Assembly (NCBI RefSeq): GCF_000471905.2
Contig: NW_006499677.1
Coordinates: 713,201 to 777,200, forward strand
Length of the DNA: 64,000 nt
From: Amborella trichopoda
Lineage: Eukaryota; Streptophyta; Magnoliopsida; Amborellales; Amborellaceae
Reading direction: 5' to 3'
Positions 21,130-32,852 of this stretch are shown here, one piece after another. The notes beneath the pieces are model-generated. The model was not told the DNA's origin. It made no database searches and saw only the letters and a program-made list of their open reading frames with translations. Every line of letters begins with the position of its first letter. Position 1 is the first letter of the stretch. A program made the position numbers and the translations under genes.

Positions 21130-22035
21130 GATTCAGCTCAAACCAAAAGCGGATTCGGACTGAGATCCAAGATTAAGCAACTAAAATAAACAAGCATAGC
21201 CCTCGAAAACTTTGACCTAGATTATGGGTAGGTTTGGTCTTAGTGGGTTCCTAACTATTGAAATTCGGCTAGGCTAAGTAGTACCTCACATAGGTCTTGG
21301 CTTCCTCCTATAGGATTTTCACTAGGTCCTACTATATGTGTAGCTGTTTTGAGGCAAATGATTACAGAGGGGCGCTCACAGTTAAAGTTACACGAATTCC
21401 ACCGCCTCGGCTCTCAATGCTAGGTTCCCCTCATGCAGTTATTGCGGATTTTGAGGGTTTTCAAAAATATTTGTTGGATTCCCGGACATTCCCAGTTTAG
21501 TGTGTGCAAGAGTGTGTAAAGAAGCACTCAAGTGAAAAGAAAAAATAACAGACAGGCAAACACACAATGCAAGAAAAATGTGAGTACTTGGCACAAATCG
21601 TGCCAACTGAGGCGTGCTTCGGTTCAGGTTTTTGACCGACTAAAAGCACAGTTTAGATGTGGGAGTTCAGCAACCTCTAAGAAGGTATTCAGTCAAAACA
21701 GTGAAACCAGGCACAGTCTGTGCCTAGTCGAGTGCGCCCCGAGTCGAGGGTGACTCGAACAGGGCATATTTAGAGAGAGAGTGCAGGTGACCTTAGATTT
21801 GTTTTTTTTTTAATAGAGAAAAGCGGCAAATATTTAATCACAATCAAAGAAATACAAGAGATTTTTTTTTTTGACAATTTTTTTTGGAAAGAGGGAGAGG
21901 CCTAAAGTTGTTTTTCTTTTTTAAGTGAAGATTCTTTTTTTTTAGAAACTGAAGTGGCTTTAAAAAAAACAACTTTAGTAGCAAAACTGACTTCCTCTTT
22001 TTTTTAACAAAATAGTAATATATGTAAAAAACAAA
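21130..22035. repeat. Leader direct repeat of element E, copy 2
   Basis: Partner of 18347-19255. It begins with 'gattcagctcaaaccaaaag' and carries the same ordered words (for example 'ctcacagttaaagttacacg' at about 21377). Confidence 0.85.
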
Positions 22036-22500
22036 ATGCACAGGCTTTATCCATCCAAATCATAAGCAACAAAGAGTACGGATTTCTTTTGGAAAGAGAA
22101 GATGAGGATGTCACAACAAAGAAATCCAAAAGGAAAAAATAAATAAATAAATAAACAAATAAATAAATCTAGAGATTCAATGAAAGTGGCAATGGTGATA
22201 GTGGTGCATACTATGAACCCGTTCCCAAAACAGAAAAGAAACGCCTTTTAAAATGCCCAAAATTTTCTTCTTCTTCATTTTTTTAGTTTATTGACAAGCA
22301 GATAAACAAAATAAAATAAAATAAAAATAAAATAAAATAAAAATAAAATATTATGAGAAAGAAATAAAATGAGATTTTCCTATCGAAAGATATTTTTTCT
22401 TTCTTTCGTTTTTTTTTTGGATTTTCTTTTAAAAAAAAACGGCCCTCAAAAGGAGATCGAGGGCTGTTTTTATTTCATTATTTATTTTTTATTTTTATTT
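22036..22500. other. AT-rich leader DNA of element E, no gene seen
   Basis: It includes (aaat)n and 'aataaaataaaataaaa' runs near 22139-22165 and 22310-22350. Frames in it are composition only. Confidence 0.7.
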
Positions 22501-22526
22501 TTCATGAACGGATCTAGCTCGAAATG

Positions 22527-22546
22527 CCCCACGGTGGGCGCTAAAC
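22527..22546 (-). promoter_or_regulatory. Likely primer binding region of element E
   Basis: On the minus strand the LTR ends ...ctgtaaaca and is followed at once by 'gtttagcgcccaccgtgggg'. The phrase (t)ttggcgcccaccgtggggc is the usual sequence just after the LTR in several Tat/Athila-type gypsy elements. The priming tRNA is not assigned here. Confidence 0.55.
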
Positions 22547-23092
22547 TGTTTACAGTGCAAAATCAGAGAGATCTTCCGAAGAAGATCCCTCAGATCTGAA
22601 CACCACAAACTGATTTTAAAAAAGTGATAGAGAATGTGGGGAAAATCGATTTCTGATATAAGGCCAGATCTACTAAAAAAAGGAGCAGATCTGCTCTCAG
22701 ATTAGTAGCAGAGCCAACATAGATCCGAAATACGAAACATTCTATTGCTAATTAAAATGTAATAAAAACATGAAAGAAATAAATGAAATAGTAAGAAACG
22801 ATACCAAACCAGGCCAAATGGCTCGGGACTATGAAGCCTTCGAGGGCTCGCCTGTATCCGAACCGGTGTCCTTTTTGTCTCTGTTTCTCTACGTGTTGAC
22901 CAAGCCTTAGTCTGGTTGAATGGTTTTTTTTATCTAAAGATAGCTTAGAACTAGGGTTTCTTAGGTCTAGGTTTTTCTTTCTCTGAGCTCTCTCTCTGAC
23001 TTTTAGCCTCCCACGTCCCAACTCCTTTTTTTCTAACATACATATCCTACCTTTTTAAGAGGTTTCCCTAGTCTCCCCACGTCCCACTTCCT
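22547..23092 (-). mobile_element. Element E: 5' LTR, short
   Basis: The region runs from the primer-site edge (22547) to the start of LTR B (23093). A possible LTR start, TGTTAGAAAAAAAGG on the minus strand, is at 23036, giving about 490 bp. Bases 23037-23092 contain a second version of 'gggacgtggg', so the exact edge is not fixed. Element B may have inserted here. Confidence 0.55.
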
Positions 23093-24361
23093 TGTTGGAA
23101 GATATTTTTTCAACATCATGGGATATTTTTAACATACAGTGGAAATTCCAACAGTCTCATAATAGCCCCAGAACTGGTCAAGATCTTCATAAGGACTCTC
23201 AAAAGTCTTTTGCTAAGTTTTGACGTATTCTGACATATTTAAGGCAGTGCAGACTGAGACACAGTTTCAGCAAAATCAACCTCTAGCACCTTGAAATGAA
23301 CCCCTATAACTAGAACTACATTGTCAGTACGTCAAATTGCTATGAGACCACCATCATTAGATCCGACACGGTTGAAAACCCCTAGACATCAAATTTCAAC
23401 TTAAACAAACATTTCAGGAAGAAGTTATAGGCAAAAGAGTGAAACTGGAGGAGCCGCATGCTATTCCCGTGCAACCACCCTGCAACTCAACTCCATTAAA
23501 GGGACAGTCACGAAGACTGAATTGCGATACCTATATCTCACTCGTTTCGAGACGGATCATGCTCAAATTTTGTGAGCGTGTTCGTCTCGTCGGGATGAGC
23601 GTTTCGATATGTGGCGCGCCCACGACGCCCGAGCGGGAAGAAAAGCTAGAGTGAACTTGCTGGTCTGTGAAGAAAGTTGTAGGAAAATCAGCAGCATCGC
23701 ACGTCGCTCGAGCGGCCAAATCACGCCGCTCGCGAGCCCGATCGACATGAAACCGACTCCATCTCATGCGTAAGGACTAGGGCTATCTCTAGTTCGAACC
23801 CCGTACATGATGACCGGTCGGATTACGCACACAAAGCCGATGAAGTGACTGCAAATTCTAGCACCGAAATTCCAAATTTTGGCCAAAACTCCAAAGTTGC
23901 AAAATTTCAGCCAGACACGGAATCGTGCTGCGTTTGTTGCCATGAGATTGTGACGGCATGTTCAGTGTGATCCAGTGAAGAAATCACAGAAAAACATCAA
24001 GAAATGAGCACACTATCGATCCAAAATTTTAAGATTAATCTAAATTTCAAGTCACATGATCGTGGCCTAAAAGCACGATCCATGGCTCGAAGTTGGTATC
24101 AAATCGATTGTCATGGTGAGCCCTATAAGAAAACAATCATCTCTCTATCAAACGGGCAACAGAACAACCCCGAATCATCCATGAAAAATCATACACATTC
24201 TAGGGTAGCACAGGGACTGTTTTTTAATTCCACAAATTGTTATGAAAGGGCAAATCTGTCATTTTGCACCATATTTTCTAATTTCTTTTAATTTAATTAA
24301 ATCTTAATTTCCAGCAATTAGGTTTAATTTTGATCAATACACCCATGTTTGGGCACAATTC

Positions 24362-24369
24362 TATATATA
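24362..24369 (+). promoter_or_regulatory. TATA box of LTR B
   Basis: tatatata in 'aattctatatataccacgta'. The same position holds a TATA-like word in LTRs A and D. An aataaa motif follows about 60 bp downstream, fitting a short R region. Confidence 0.6.
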
Positions 24370-25110
24370 CCACGTACTACCATTGTACGCAGGGCCTTGA
24401 TTCATACACCAAGGAGAATTTTTCTTAATAAAATTTCTCTTTCTTCTCATTGTTGGGTCACATTTGGGGAGAGAGAGAGAGAAAGGAGCGAGAAAATTTT
24501 GGACCGGTACCCCTAAGCTTAAGGTAAATCTTCTCTCTCTTCTTTTCATTCTTCTTCTTCTTCTTCGTCTGAGCTTCTCTCAGAGGCCATGCACGACAAA
24601 GGCAGTGCTGTGCATGCCTCTTTCCTTCTTCCCTTCCTTTTGTTCCACAGGTCGCGCATGGCGATGGCAATGCCATGCGCAAGCTCCTTTCTTCTTCCTC
24701 TTCGCTCGTCTCCATCTCTCACCATGGTTTGCAGACGGTGCTGCTCATTGCCATCTGCAAATGTGTTATGACGCCTCACCTCTTCGTTCGTCTCCATATC
24801 TCAGCGTGGCTTGCAGATGGTGCTACTCATTGTCGTCCGCAAATGTGTTCTCGATGCCTCAATGAGAAGCACAGAAGGCGAAGCCCATTGCCGCCTGCAA
24901 GGATCTCAACCTATTGTGCACCAATCGCAGATGGCGATGGCTATTGCTGCCCGCGAAGGGCTGCAGCAATACCTATCACCATGTGTAAGATCTTCATGTG
25001 TAAGATCTTCTCTTACGCCCTCTACCTATCGCAGGCGGCGATGTCCATCGCCGTCCATAAAGGATCCTGGCGATACCTATCGCCATCCACGAGCCTTCTT
25101 CGTGCACTTG

Positions 25111-25340
25111 GTGCATATCACAGTCTGCGTACTCCCTTTGCACTCTCGGTGCCTATCACCGTCTGCGAGCTTTCTTTGTGCTCTCGGTGCCTATCGTCGT
25201 CCGCGAGCTTCCTTCGCATGCTCGGTACCTATTGCCGCCCACGAGCTCCCTTCTTCGGTTCGGTGCCATCACCGTCCGTAAACTTCCTCCATGCGCTCGA
25301 TGCCTATCATCGTGCGCAAGCTCTTCTTTGCATCCCACGA
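25111..25340 (+). repeat. 38-bp minisatellite in LTR B
   Basis: Copies of 'gtgcctatcaccgtctgcga' start at 25111, 25149, 25187, 25225 and 25263, an exact 38-bp step. A sixth, weaker copy lies near 25300. Upstream sequence from about 24590 holds older, irregular copies. Confidence 0.92.
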
Positions 25341-26024
25341 CTATCGTCGTGGGCTTCACAAGAAGTCGTCACCGCCCACGAAGGGACGTATTGCCTTTTC
25401 GCGTTGCCCACGGTGATGCCTAATACCACCTGTAGTTCACTGTTGCCGTGAGCAGTAGTGTCCAGTGTCGTCGGGACCTCCTTCCCTTGCTATCTCATGC
25501 CTTCTCCTCATTCTCTTCCGTTCTCACTTGGTTGAAGGTAGACTCGGTCTAGCATTGCCATAGCGGTCTGGCTGTCGAGCAGTATTGCAGTTGTACGGAT
25601 CTTGAGTACCATGTATGTCTTGCTACCATGCCAGATTAAGACAGTCATATAGAGCTTGATTTCGAGTAGTATTACCGTCGCGCCAGTATGAGTTATCGTG
25701 CCCGTCTTGCTACCACTCTGAGTCGATTATAGCACTAGTCCAGCTATCATGCTAGTGTCGTCTCCTCTCATTACCCTCTTCTTTTCATCACCCTAACTTC
25801 TCAATTTCCCTGCCATATGAAGGTGTATTTCTCTAAGACAAGGGTGGGTCCTTCTCCCCACTTTTCTTGCAAATTAACCATAATAATGTTGTGCAAAAAA
25901 CAAGGAGATTGCAGATCATGGGAGGCGATTCCAAACCAGCTAAAGCAGCAACGCGAGTCAGCCTGAGTAAGTCACAGACCAAGGTGAGGTTGGTCCCCAC
26001 CTCACATCCAAAATTCCTCTCTCA

Positions 26025-26246
26025 CTAGTTGAACACCTACCCCTGTTTTGTGAACGAAGTTCCCAAGAGAGCGATCTCAGGTCCCGGGTCTTCTGAACCC
26101 AAGACATGTGTCACCCGATCACCCAGATCCGGGGAGGTGAAATCGAGGCACCAAACCAGCCTGACGACTCCACTGGGGAATTATTCCCCTTCGTCGGTTC
26201 GCTCTTGTTTGATGAGCAGCACCTTTCACTTTCTACACTACTTTCT
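26025..26246 (+). mobile_element. Element B: leader
   Basis: Words shared with A and C: 'agagcgatctcaggtcccgg', 'acccaagacatgtgtcaccc', 'gacgactccactggggaatt', 'attccccttcgtcggttcgc'. It ends at the ATG that opens gag. Confidence 0.75.
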
Positions 26247-28990
26247 ATGGCATCTGGGTTATTCAACTCGTTCATCCGAGTCAGGGATTTTCTCGTCCCC
26301 GCACTCATGACCATCCCAGGGAAGCAAGCTACTCAAACCTCCTTCCCAACACTCCTTCTGAGTCAGGACTCATCATCCGGCTCCTAGGTGCTTTCCTGGC
26401 TTGGTACGAGAAGGGACTTAAAGGTCCATGACTCCCCGCTTCCTCGCCCTGGTGGACCCTCCACCAAGGCCTCTTGAATTGGTAGCACATACGCTACAGC
26501 ACACAACACGCACCCTGCTACTGGCAAGTCCCATGACAGTCATATTGCTGAGGTACATCGGAAGGCTGCCCTTGCCACCCTCGCGAAAAGCAAGCAACTT
26601 TTCATCGCTTCTGAGGGTTGTCGCAACGCTACCCCCCGAACTCCTTCATTACCCCGAACTTCTACACCTTGAGGCTCGGCACATGAAGGTAGAGATCCTG
26701 CGGTCTCCACCCCACGCATATACCTAAAGGCTCATGGTCCATTCACTAGAGCCACACCTCGGGGCAACTTTCATGCTGCCTCGAACTCGCGTTCAATGCT
26801 AGGCCTTAGGCCAAACCTTGCATGTGCCATGCATCACACAGCTCAAAGCACTGCGTCAACTCAAGCACATGAGGGTCAACCGCTTCGTCCTCCCTCTCAC
26901 CACACACAGCTTCATCTTGTGAAAGATAGGCACTCGCCCGGTCCCTCACAGACACAAGCTTGTGGGTCTTGACCTCCCAAGGTCGAACTAATTGACCGAG
27001 CCTAGGTTGACCCCCAAGTCACCCGGACTGCTAACCCTAAAGGTGCACACACACTAGCTTTGTAGGTTCTTCCCCACTCCCGGCTCAGGTGGAATGACGA
27101 ACCAGCTCCTTCTTTTGTCGCTCTTCTAACACCAGGCAAGCACCTCGAGACCTGGTACTCAAAGGTTTTCCCTAAGAGTACCATCTTGAATCAGCCACCA
27201 CAGGTCAAGCATGCACCCGGGCCTCACAAGGGAATCTGCAGTAATGACTTGATGTCAGACAGAGGCCTCCAGCCTCCAAGGAAGCATCCTAGGTTGCCTT
27301 CTATCCTTGGACCCCACTCTCTGCTCCAATTAATAGGCATAGCCCTCGCATGCTTAAGAAAAGCAGGGTAGTCCAAATCTCAGGTTCGATTCTAGAGTGA
27401 AGTCCACATCAGCCTCAAGATTAAGCAGAAGAAAGGTCTGCAGATCATGACCAAAGAAGCCCCTAAGGCAGTTGAGGTCACCACCCTTGGTGACCTCTTA
27501 CCTCATTATCCCTTCTTCCCTCTGCGGATCCCAGAACCTGAGCGAGTCCAAGAATATTGCTCGGTGATCACTGCCCAGAAGCCACGGTTCTAAGACCGTC
27601 GAGAATAGGTCCTCACAAGGTCGGTGTACAAGGCTCGAGTCCAGTCGGGGCATGCTGAGCCCCGACAGACCGACTTGCCACACACGACTGGCCAACCTCG
27701 GTAGTCCACTACTCCACCTGGACCTGACCCTCCAGAAGAAACAGTCAGTGTCATGGTGATCAACGAGCCGGACGACACCCAAGAAGAGCTGATGAACAGG
27801 TTCGAGGTAATGATGTAATCCATCCTCAAAAGAATGGAATGCCTAGAAGCCTCTAAGTCCCCTTCTTCTCACCATGAGGCCGATTCTCCATCAGGTGAGG
27901 ACACAGTTCCTAGGCAAATTCTCCCACTGATCTCCCAAGACAGCTCTCCTTCTCGCTGGCTTTCCCAAACTGACATGGATGCCATGGTGACCCATAGCCT
28001 CAAGAACAACGTCCTGGGCATGCAAGAGGCACTGCTTTACCAAAAGTAGTACCCCTCGTACATCGACCAAGTGTCGTTTCCCCCCGGACTACCAAAAAGG
28101 GAAGCCTGCAAGAGGTGTTGCTTTACCAAAAGTAGTAGCCCTCGTACATCGACCAAGTGGCGTTTCCCCCGAACGACCAAAAAGGGAAGCTCCCCTATTC
28201 AACTGTACTACGTCCCCGCACCAGCATACTGCTAACTTCCAAGCGGCTTGTCGAGAGACGGCAACTAAGGGGCGACTCCTCTGTCAGTTCATCGAGACTC
28301 TAGAAGGGCCAGCCTTCCATTGGTATGCTCGACTGCCTCCAAACTCGGTGCACACATGGCAGGAAATGGAGCAGTTGTTTTACCAACACTTCTACGAAGT
28401 CCAAAGGAACGTGGAAACCATTAAGCTCCTTGCTTTGACTCAAGACCCTGGTGAGTCGGTTGATAAGTTCATTGCCCGATGGAGAGAGTTGACAACCTTT
28501 CATGCTACTCTCATGACTGAGAAATAAGCAATTCAAACCTGCATACGAAATATGATTCTCAAGATTGCCTTGCATGTCGAGGCCTCCAATCGACCCTCCA
28601 TATTAGAGCTCATCTCTAAAGCAGTTCGTATTGAGGGTCTATCTAAGCACCATAGAGGATCTCGTCAACAACCCTTTGGCTCATACTCCCGCTCTAACAA
28701 TCGGGGCAACCAGCAAAAAGCGATGATCAATGAGGCTGTCACCGTGACTGACACTAACAAAGCCGCCCCCCAAACCTTGGACCTCTCTAAGGCACAAATG
28801 TCTCAGGCCGGGGTCAAGCAGCAATCCTACAATAAGGTCCCGCCCCCTAAAAATATAAATCGAAGTGACTTCTAGATCCAGCACCAGAACAAGGTGTATC
28901 CTTTTGACAAGGAGTGGGTTCCTGCACTGCTTCGACTACTACTGGAACAAAACATGATCCAGCTGTCGGAGGTCAACACTAAAGAACAAG
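26247..28990 (+). pseudogene. Element B: gag
   Basis: It opens at ATG 26247 with MASGLFNSFIRVRDFLVPAL; A and C start with the same pattern, which is why this start is chosen. The capsid-like core lies around 27960-28720: TDMDAMVTHSLKNNV, then FHWYARLPPNSVHTWQEMEQ and LFYQHFYEVQRNVETIKLLA in translation, QDPGESVDKFIARWRELTTF, and LKIALHVEASNRPSILELIS. This is the Retrotrans_gag pattern. Broken. Confidence 0.85.
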
Positions 28991-29660
28991 CTGGATAGGA
29001 GACACACGAGAGGTACTGTGCCTATCACAGGAAAGTAGGCCACCCCACTCAAGACTGCTATAAGCTCAAAGACACTAACGAAACCCTTATTAACAAGGGT
29101 CAGATAAAGCTCGAGGAGTTAAAGAAAGCATTTGGGGCAACTGAGGCTTCTCACATAGTGAAAATCATAGGATGACGGAGCACCCACTATCCTCTGTACA
29201 CTATTCTCTATAATGCTCGAAGAAGGACTCGTCATGCCGAAGCCGACAAGACAACCCAAGTTCCTGCCCCTTGAAACTGAGAACCTCTGGTGCTCTTATC
29301 ACTTGATACGAGGCCATGACCTGAGCGAATGCACTGGCTTCCATGAGCTCTTAGTAAAGAAGATGCACCAATGCTAGGAAGTTCATGGTAACCTAGAAGG
29401 ACACCCTCAATTCCCTTTTCTACCAGTGTAAGAAGAACTCCCGACGCAAGCGCTGGGAAACGCTGAGCTAGATCCTCTGCAAGCCCTCTTCGAAGCGATG
29501 CTCCAACAGGGTCTTGTCACTCCCAAGCCACCAGGCAGAATGAAAAACCTGTGGTGCCCATATCACCAAGTATGGGACCACGAGCTGAAAGAATGCTCTG
29601 GGTTCAAAGCTATAATAACTCAAAAGATATGGGAAGGCACATCGTTTGTGTCATTCTCCT
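28991..29660 (+). pseudogene. Element B: three repeated CHHC knuckles at the gag end
   Basis: Translations give RYCAYHRKVGHPTQDCYKL (about 29008-29065), ENLWCSYHLIRGHDLSEC (about 29279-29332) and KNLWCPYHQVWDHELKEC (about 29545-29600). Spacing between the second and third is about 265 bp. The preceding residues (ALF..ML..GLVTPKP) repeat too. This indicates a tandem duplication of a knuckle-bearing unit that predates the split of A and B. Confidence 0.75.
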
Positions 29661-30239
29661 AGAGTGCTTCCAAGCCGTCACTCCCATCCAAGAGGAAACC
29701 CCGCTGTGAGCCCCCTATGAGCATACACTGGACCCCTCAAAGCCCTCGACTTCTCAGCCCTGGGAAGTCTACCATGGACGAAGTAGGCTCAAATCCGAAG
29801 CGTGAGGCAGTCCACCAAGCGAGGTCTACTCATCAGCCCGATGGGATGAACCAAACCCCTCCCTAGGGATCCAGAAGGAGATGAGCGCCCAGGTCAACTG
29901 GTCGAAGGAATCGTGTTCCTCCGCCACTAGTTGAGGAAGAATTTCTTAGGCCCTTTCCTTCACTGTCAATCTTACTGGACTTCATCCCAAGTGCAGCTCG
30001 CCTTATCCATCATCCAATCAGATGGACGTCCCTGAGTCCTCAACAGCTCGGGAGTCGTCCAATATGGGTGACGATGCTAAAAGCACTCCACAATGGCCAA
30101 AGCCAGAGCAAGACCTAAAATACCCCCTGCGCACGTCCAATTCTGGCGATGACATAAAAAGCTGCCTAAAATATTCTAACTCTTCTTCTACTCCCTCCTC
30201 TTCTATTTCTTCCACCAGTGCAGCTTGACAGTGCCCAGA

Positions 30240-30700
30240 CTTCGACATACTAAGCAGAGAGCTTCGAGGCACCAGCCTCAGCAGGTCGCAGTGAAAGTGC
30301 CTAAGAAAGATGCTGGCCCAAGCGGATGGGTTCTTGACAGTCGTCGACGCCTTGTCAACCCAAGCCAAGGTCGAACCATCTTCAAGCTCCTATTCCCATG
30401 AGACCTGTCACATGATTCAAGTTCATGAAGAGTCACCTAGCTCGGGGCAAGTACCGAGTGACCCCAGTCACTAGGTCATGGACTCCCCATTCGAAGTCGA
30501 CCCTTTCATTGATTTGTCCAGCCAGGGACTAGAAATTGTCTCTCACACTGGGTCCCTCCTAGAAGCATAAATGTTATGTTCGTGTCTGTACACTCAAGGT
30601 TAATGAAAAGCCTTATGAACCCCCAGACGAAGAGTTACAAAAGGCTCTGGAAGAGTGGGAAGAAGGTGGTCACGCCAAGGCTGATGAGCTTGAAGAGATA
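30240..30700 (+). pseudogene. Element B: start of pol before RT
   Basis: Translation shows RFLTVVDALSTQAKVEPSSS-like residues, SSYSHETCHMIQVHEE and FEVDPFIDLSSQGLE, then EWEEGGHAKADELEEIN. It is homologous to 8110-7560 in A. No protease domain is recognised between here and RT. A 68-aa frame at 30022-30228 is the serine-rich stretch before it. Confidence 0.6.
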
Positions 30701-30709
30701 AACTAGGGA

Positions 30710-31640
30710 ATGAGACCAACTTTCATCTCGAAAAAAATGTCCCCAGAAGAGAAAGACAGATATATTTCCTTCCTCCGAGCAAACCGAGACGTCTTCACCT
30801 GGCATTATCATGAGATGCCTGGTTTAGACCTTCAAGTCGTTGTTCATCATCTCGGTATTGGTCTGACTGTCAAACCCAAAAATCAGAAATCAAGAAGGTT
30901 TAGACTTAACCTCAAGATGCAGATCGATGCTGAGGTGAACAAGCTCAGGCAAGCTGGATTCATACACAAAGTCAACTACCCAAGATGGTTGGCAAATGTT
31001 GTCCTAGTCAAGAAGAAGAATGGCCAAATCAGAGTTCATATTAATTTCTATGAATTGAACACTGCTTGCCTAAGGACGACTTCCCCATACCGTTCACTGA
31101 GATGCTTGTTGATTCTACGGCTCATTGCCAAATCTTCTCGTTCGTGGATGGATATTCTGGTTATAATCAAATCAGGATGACACCAGAAGATGAACAGGCC
31201 ACTGTGTTCTTGACCCCAAAAGGTGTCTTTTGCTACACTGTGATGCCTTTCGGGTTGAAGAACTCCGATGCCACATATCAATGAGCCATGACAACCATCT
31301 TCAATGATATGATCCACAAGGAGGTCTATGCTATGTGGATGACTTGGTGGTGAAATCTGAAACAAAGGGTGCTCACATACAAGACCTTAAAAAGGTAATT
31401 GAATGGTTGCAGTGTCACCAACTCAAGATGAACGCCTTGAAATGCGCCTTTGGCTTACGCTCAAGAAAATTCTTAGGGTTCATCGTGAGGTACCGTGGGC
31501 TGAAGATCGAGCTGGTCAAAATCAAGGCAATTTAGGATATGCCACCGCCTACAACCCTACATGAACTGCTATCTCTCCAATGGCAGCTGGCCTATATTCG
31601 AAGGTTCATCTCAAACCTTTCAGGGAGATGTAGGCCCTTT
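30710..31640 (+). pseudogene. Element B: reverse transcriptase
   Basis: The N-terminal frame 30710-31180 has RYISFLRANRDVFTWHYHEM, QAGFIHKVNYPRWLANVVLV and NGQIRVHINFYELN. The frame 31066-31284 has DFPIPFTEMLVDSTAHCQIF, VDGYSGYNQI and FCYTVMPFGLKN. The YVDD box lies near 31330-31345, and the frame 31335-31535 holds the thumb (NALKCAFGLRSRKFLGFIV). This is a standard Ty3/gypsy RT. Broken. Confidence 0.92.
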
Positions 31641-32060
31641 TCGTACCTCCTAAAGAAGGACACCCCCTTCATATGGGATGAGGCGTGTCAAGCTGCACTC
31701 GATGACATCAAACAGTATTTGTTGAATCCTCCAGTGCTCTCTTCGCTAGTATTAAATGGCCTCTCATCTTATATGTGACCGCTCTTGATAAGACACTCGG
31801 GGCACTCCTAGTGCAGAACAATTATGGGGGGGAAGAGACAGCGCTCTATTATCTTGGCCGCAGGATGCTTGGAGCCCAGAGGAATTACCCTCCCATCGAA
31901 AAGATGTGCCTAGCCTTGATCTTTGTAGTACAAAAGCTCCGTCATTACTTGCTCAGCCACAAGGTCAAACTAATCTCAAAGGCGGACCCGCTGAAGTTCC
32001 TTATGACCCGGCCATGCCTATCAAGATGCCTGGCCAAGTGAGCATTATTGCTGATGGAGT
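31641..32060 (+). pseudogene. Element B: gypsy RNase H
   Basis: Frames 31539-31778 and 31775-32041 give FSYLLKKDTPFIWDEACQAA, then LDKTLGALLVQNN, ALYYLGRRMLGAQRNYPPIE and KMCLALIFVVQKLRHYL. This is the connection and RNase H domain after RT in gypsy pol. Confidence 0.88.
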
Positions 32061-32195
32061 TCAACATCATGTACGTACCATAGAAGGTGGTCAAAGGTCA
32101 AGCCCTAGCAGGATTTCTCGCGCTCATCTAGTCCCTTCGAAATCACCCCTGTCAAGTGATCTCCCGGATGAAGAACTTTTCTATGAAGTACTAGC

Positions 32196-32585
32196 TTGGT
32201 CGTGGGAGATGTATTCGACGGAGCATTCCAGTCTAATAGAGGGGGTGCCGGAGTTGTGTTCCTGACTCACGACGGTGGAATGATTCCTCTATCCTTCTCA
32301 CTTGCAAAGGCATTTTCCCATAATGAAGCTGAATATCAAGCCCTCATAATCAGATTGGAGATCACCCAGGAGCTAGATCTGGAGCAGATAAACATCTTCG
32401 ATGACTTTGAGCTGGTCATCAGGCAGCTTAAATGGATTTATGACGTGAGGAAGGATACTCTCAAGCCTTATCATGACACGACCAAATCTTATATGGCCCA
32501 ATTCGATGATTTCTCCCTGAGTCATATCCCTAGAAGGATAAACTCACAGGCTGATGCGCTCTCAAAGCTCAGTGCTACTATTTAA
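32196..32585 (+). pseudogene. Element B: second (archaeal-like) RNase H
   Basis: An open 129-aa frame with FDGAFQSNRGGAGVVFLTHD, SHNEAEYQALIIRLEI, FDDFELVIRQLKWIYD and SLSHIPRRINSQADALSKL. The four acidic positions expected in RNase HI are all visible. Its place between the normal RNase H and integrase is the mark of Tat-lineage elements. This is the longest well-kept domain of element B. Confidence 0.88.
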
Positions 32586-32852
32586 TTGTCTTCGTCAGGG
32601 CCCACACCTGTTTGGGTAACAGAATGGAGACATGTTGACTTGAGAACCAAAGTAGATGCGAATGAAGAGAGAGATGTCTTCCCCGAGTACTCACCTTATA
32701 TGTTCGGAGCACTCCTCGCTACCAAGGATGTCATTAAGGTAGAGCAGGACATGTCTCGAAGTAAAGAATCCAAGGTTGAGAACCAGGAACCTGAATTCTT
32801 CAACCCGATGTGTGCAGAGGTTGAATAGGTGGAAGATTAGAGGGAGCCCATC

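Larger units (their letters stand above)
14726..23092 (-). mobile_element. Element E: separate Ty3/gypsy fossil with duplicated leader
   Basis: In its own direction it reads a short LTR (about 23036-22547), a primer-site region, a long leader, and gag (about 17500-14761). Pol is not present; the left side is cut by element A and the right side by element B. The words 'gcgcccaccgtggggc' right after the LTR are familiar from Tat/Athila-type gypsy leaders. The gag sequence is clearly different from that of A, B and C, so it is another lineage. A leader segment is present twice. A LINE scrap and an assembly gap lie inside it. Broken. Confidence 0.7.
23093..26024 (+). mobile_element. Element B: 5' LTR, about 2.9 kb
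   Basis: It starts TGTTGGAAGATATTTTTTCA and ends with ctctctca just before the leader, so it has TG...CA ends. It contains a block shared with LTRs A, C and D around 23990-24190, a TATA box (24362-24369), 'cttaataaaatttctctttc' near 24424, a long array of 'cctatcgccgtc' modules (24590-25440) and 'gagtaagtcacagacc' near the end. The long frames through the array (258 aa at 24675-25451 and others) are artefacts. Confidence 0.85.

Noticed and set aside
24675-25451. 258-aa open frame (+) and overlapping frames
   Set aside because: They lie in the 'cctatcgccgtc' array of LTR B. The cysteine, serine and proline pattern follows the DNA repeat, and LTR A has no equivalent protein.
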